A stretch of DNA of 64,000 nt from Labia minor. Taxonomy: Eukaryota; Arthropoda; Insecta; Dermaptera; Spongiphoridae. Under the pieces are notes generated by a model. The model worked only from the letters and a program-made list of their open reading frames with translations. It did no database searches and was not told the DNA's origin. Shown here in pieces: positions 61,095 to 64,000 of this stretch. A program made the position numbers and the translations under genes. The stretch covers positions 70,584,546-70,648,545 of the forward strand of contig OY720344.1 of NCBI GenBank assembly GCA_963082975.1, written 5' to 3'. The stretch's first letter is position 1, and each line of letters opens with the position of its first letter.

Positions 61095-61193
61095 ATGATG
61101 TATAGTATTACCAGATACGAGCTCAGTAGCGCTTTATACATAGCCGCGAAATTCATAAGACAAAAAGGCGGAAGGGAGATATTTGACAACCTA
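60540..61193 (-). mobile_element. mariner element E, 5' half
   Basis: The right end (minus strand) reads TAGGTTGTCAAATATCTCCC, TTCCGCC, a mariner terminal repeat. The transposase starts inside and breaks off near 60540; there is no left terminal repeat. Only the leader, the DNA-binding part and a few further residues remain. Confidence 0.75.
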
Positions 61194-61689
61194 TTATTAT
61201 TTTCTTTAATTAATTAATTAATATTTATTTAAAATTGCAATTAAAAAATATCTTGTTTCAATTAAAATATTTAATAAATATGAACTAATAATATTAAGTT
61301 AATTAAAATAATATCTGATTATTAGAAATTAAAATAAAAATATGTATAGCATATTATATTTTCAAAATTATTTTTTTGGGAAATTGCTTGAATAAATATT
61401 AATATTTTTATATTCATTGTGTTGAACATGTATGTTGGTTCACCGAACTAAACTAGGCATTGCATGAAGAACAGTGCTGATTATTACATAAATTATTATA
61501 AAATGTTTTATATTAAAAAGAATTTCTAGGATTTTGATGATGCATTTGTTAGATACAAATAGAGGAAATTAATTAAGATGAGAAAATAAGATAGAAGCAT
61601 ATTTATAATAATCGGTCCAATAGATTTATTAATAACTCTGATTTTTAAAACAATATTCTCATTTCATAAAGAATAAATGTTTTAAATTC

Positions 61690-61938
61690 AAGAGAAAGTG
61701 GCTAGAATGGGGGAGGAAAGAATGGCGAAAAATATATTAGTGGAGAGACCGATTGGGAAACATCAGCTTGGAATACCAAGGACATGGTGGGTGGACAATT
61801 TAGGAAGGAACGTGAGAGAAGGAAAGGGTAGGGATTTGATGGTTCTGGCTCAGGATAGGGACATTTGAAGAAGTGTGCTTGCTGCGGCCAAGAACTTTCG
61901 AGTTCCGTACAGCCACAGAGATAGATAGATAGATAGAA
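61690..61938 (+). pseudogene. RTE-type LINE 3' end with GATA tail, copy 2
   Basis: Reads VARMGEERMAKNILVERPIG, LGIPRTWWVDNLGRN, LAQDRDI, AAAKNFRVPYSHRDR and runs into (GATA)n at 61919-61937. It matches the 3' part of the element ending at 23790. One stop interrupts it (after AQDRDI). Heavily 5' truncated, as expected for LINE insertion. Confidence 0.75.
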
Positions 61939-62699
61939 ATTAAAGAGAGCCAGCTACTACTTTAACTATATATTAGACAATGACGATTTGTATTGGCCAA
62001 TTTTTTGCTACAAACCTCATTTGATATCCTGATTCTATGGTTAATTTTTAATCAATTTGACTCAAAGAAACATAGAATCATTCTATCAAAATCATCTTTA
62101 TATACAAATATAAATTTAAATTAATTGAATTATTTGAAATGTAATTAATTCTAAATTTATTCCTCTAGTTAACAACAAATATGAAACTTCAGCGTACTGC
62201 AATCCCTAAAGTGTTAAAAGTTTAATCTCTAAAGATTTTTTTTTAATAAACTAATTAAAAATTAAATTCCTTTATCAAGTCATATTTTAAACTTGAAACA
62301 TGTACATTTAAAGTGGAATAAAACATGGGACAACGAATGGTAATAATTAATCAAACCCTTTTGATGGTGCATTAAGAAACCAAATGGGTTTGTATCAATG
62401 ATTTATTAACATTTGTTGTCTATACGATATAAATGATATAAAACGCTTTATATTTTAACAAAATTAAAACTAACACAATACATTCATTTAATTTATTCAA
62501 AATATTTTAATATTTTTTAATAATTTAATAACTACGTGAATATAGGACATTCATTTTATAATAGTAGAAAAATTAAAAGAAGGTAACATATGAATAAAAG
62601 TTAAATATATTTAAAATTTATTATAATTAAATTAATAAATAATAGGTGGATCATTTTATTAAATATATATATAAATTTTAGCTGGAATATGTGTTATAC

Positions 62700-62770
62700 T
62701 AACTATCTATCTATCTTTGTGGTCATACGAAATTCGAAAGTTCTTTACTCTATCCTGAACTACCACCAAT
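62700..62770 (-). pseudogene. RTE-type LINE 3' end with GATA tail, copy 3
   Basis: On the minus strand GTTCAGGATAGAGTAAAGAA, CTTTCGAATTTCGTATGACC, ACAAAGATAGATAGATAG matches the last ~60 bp of copies 1 and 2, including the GATA tail. Extremely 5' truncated. Confidence 0.65.
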
Positions 62771-63204
62771 TATATAATATACTATATATTAACATATGTA
62801 TAGGGAAGTAAAAAGAAAAAGAAAATGTTTAAGTTATGCATATATACCTAGTTGTGGAAACATTAATTAAAAGGGGTGGGAGTGTTATGAACTTTGATTA
62901 TTCGAGTTATAATAATTGTCTGGCAGATAGTGAAAGGAGTGAAACATTTATTTTATAAGTGAGATAACACAAAATTATTCCATTAAAGTGAATATTAGTA
63001 TTATCGCACTGACGTTTGAGTTGATCGCGATAAATAAAATAAAAAAATCCTGTCTCATGCAATTTAAAAATGAGCCAAACGCGTTTGAACGATCGAATTA
63101 GCAAGAGATTAAGTTCAATGATATTTGGGATTACAATGTACCAATTGAAATTTTATATATATATATATATATATAAAAAGTAAATTTTTTAACAATCTTT
63201 TTAA

Positions 63205-63300
63205 ATTGATACTACTGCTATTACTACTACTACTAATTCCATTACTACCACTAATTCTACTACTACAACTAATCTACTATTACTTTACTACTACTTTTAT
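63205..63300 (+). repeat. Imperfect (TAC)n / (ACT)n microsatellite
   Basis: TACTACTGCTATTACTACTA and related triplets for ~90 bp, interrupted by TTCC and AAT changes. Other triplet tracts: (TTA)n at 11127-11165 and (AAT)n at 58038-58066. Confidence 0.7.
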
Positions 63301-64000
63301 CTATAAATAAAAATAAATATATAAAAATTAATTATTTTAATTATAATTTTATTTATATTCAAATAGATTCGTTGTTTTTTTTTTGGAAAATTAAGCCTCA
63401 TTCTAAAATTTAAATTTTAAATTATTTAAATCATCTCAAATTAGATATATGGTGAATTTATTTTCATTTGCAATACTTAAAAATTTATTAATTTATTTTT
63501 ATTAAGCAATTGCCTAAAAAAATGTCTAAATTTTTTTGTAAAGATATAATTTAACTTAATTCTACTTAAAACAAGTTAATCAGAAATTACTGAAAAAATA
63601 TTTTACCTGTAATATTTGATTTTGAAAATTTGAAACATTTATTAATCTATTTAAATAATGTGATTTGATTTATATATAATAGTTTTCAGATAATAATTAA
63701 TTGTTAGAAAAATTTAAATTGAATTAAATTCGTTCTATATAATCCATTATATCTATGTAAATATAAATTTCGAATTAATTTTTGTTTTTAATTTTTCAAT
63801 GGATTGAAAAAACTTAATACCATTGGGATTTGACTTAGTATATACACGCATTGAATATTTATTAATACCATGAGACATCAATTTAAAAAAATAAAATACA
63901 TAAAACAACCGTTTCGAGAGTAAAAGCAATATCTTTATTTTAATATTAATCATTTCTCTTTGAAATTCACAAATCCACATTTCACCATTAGATAAAATAA

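Larger units (their letters stand above)
25446..64000 (+). other. B56 intron 3, at least 38.5 kb, runs off the window
   Basis: The donor GTAAAACC at 25446 follows the ALK|G codon of exon 3. I looked for the next conserved B56 segment (EELFIQKLRQCCVLFDF type) in all frames of the plus strand and did not find it, so the acceptor lies beyond 64000. Named elements and the island at 29.2-29.7 kb are listed separately. Stretches such as 26240-27270, 27370-29150, 29760-31500, 33420-35100, 38230-39980, 42520-46530, 48550-50580, 51600-52820, 55810-58300, 59600-60540 and 61950-64000 show only AT-rich DNA with simple repeats. Confidence 0.7.

Overview
The window is animal nuclear DNA: extremely AT-rich, with short GT-AG-spliced exons in very long introns and a dense load of decayed transposons. 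Three conserved protein genes are recognisable. The base composition, the mix of mariner, Tc1, hAT and RTE-type elements and the gene structures suggest an arthropod with an AT-rich genome. I cannot name the species. Nothing looks prokaryotic: there are no operons and no CRISPR array.

Genes, left to right. (1) 320-993 (+): the last three exons of ZPR1, whose 5' part lies outside the window. (2) 1272-2522 (-): a complete five-exon DNAL1 (axonemal dynein light chain 1, an LRR protein), tail to tail with ZPR1. It carries a good RFX X-box 85 bp upstream of its start. (3) 3641-25445 (+): the first three coding exons of a PP2A B56 (B') regulatory subunit of the PPP2R5C/D type, head to head with DNAL1 across a 1.1 kb spacer that holds CCAAT and CACGTG motifs. 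Its second intron is 21 kb. Its third begins at 25446, and I found no acceptor exon before the window ends, so it exceeds 38 kb. The HEAT-repeat body must lie downstream.

Inside that third intron, at about 29.2-29.7 kb, is a GC-rich island with three short upstream ORFs followed by a long unrecognised ORF starting MVHGAPGPGG. This ORF can end in the same splice phase as the constitutive B56 exon, and its last residues (QLPSLM + split G) resemble the B56 junction (QKLPALK + split G). I infer an alternative promoter and first exon of the B56 gene.

Everything else is intron or intergenic DNA filled with mobile elements: one Tc1-type element with an intact 342-codon DD34E transposase and ~190 bp inverted repeats (36569-38218); at least six mariner remnants, three of them internally deleted across the first catalytic Asp; RTE-type LINE 3' ends with GATA tails; four hAT MITEs or deletion derivatives with 8 bp target duplications; a pair of TTAA-flanked piggyBac-like MITEs; two copies of a tRNA-derived SINE; and a family of ~620 bp elements with the anatomy of Helentron-associated interspersed elements (inverted subterminal repeats, CCGT microsatellite, 3' hairpin). 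Every one of the four long copies of that last family carries two perfect TGACGTCA (CRE/ATF) sites exactly 20 bp apart. That family and the alternative B56 exon are the most interesting items here.
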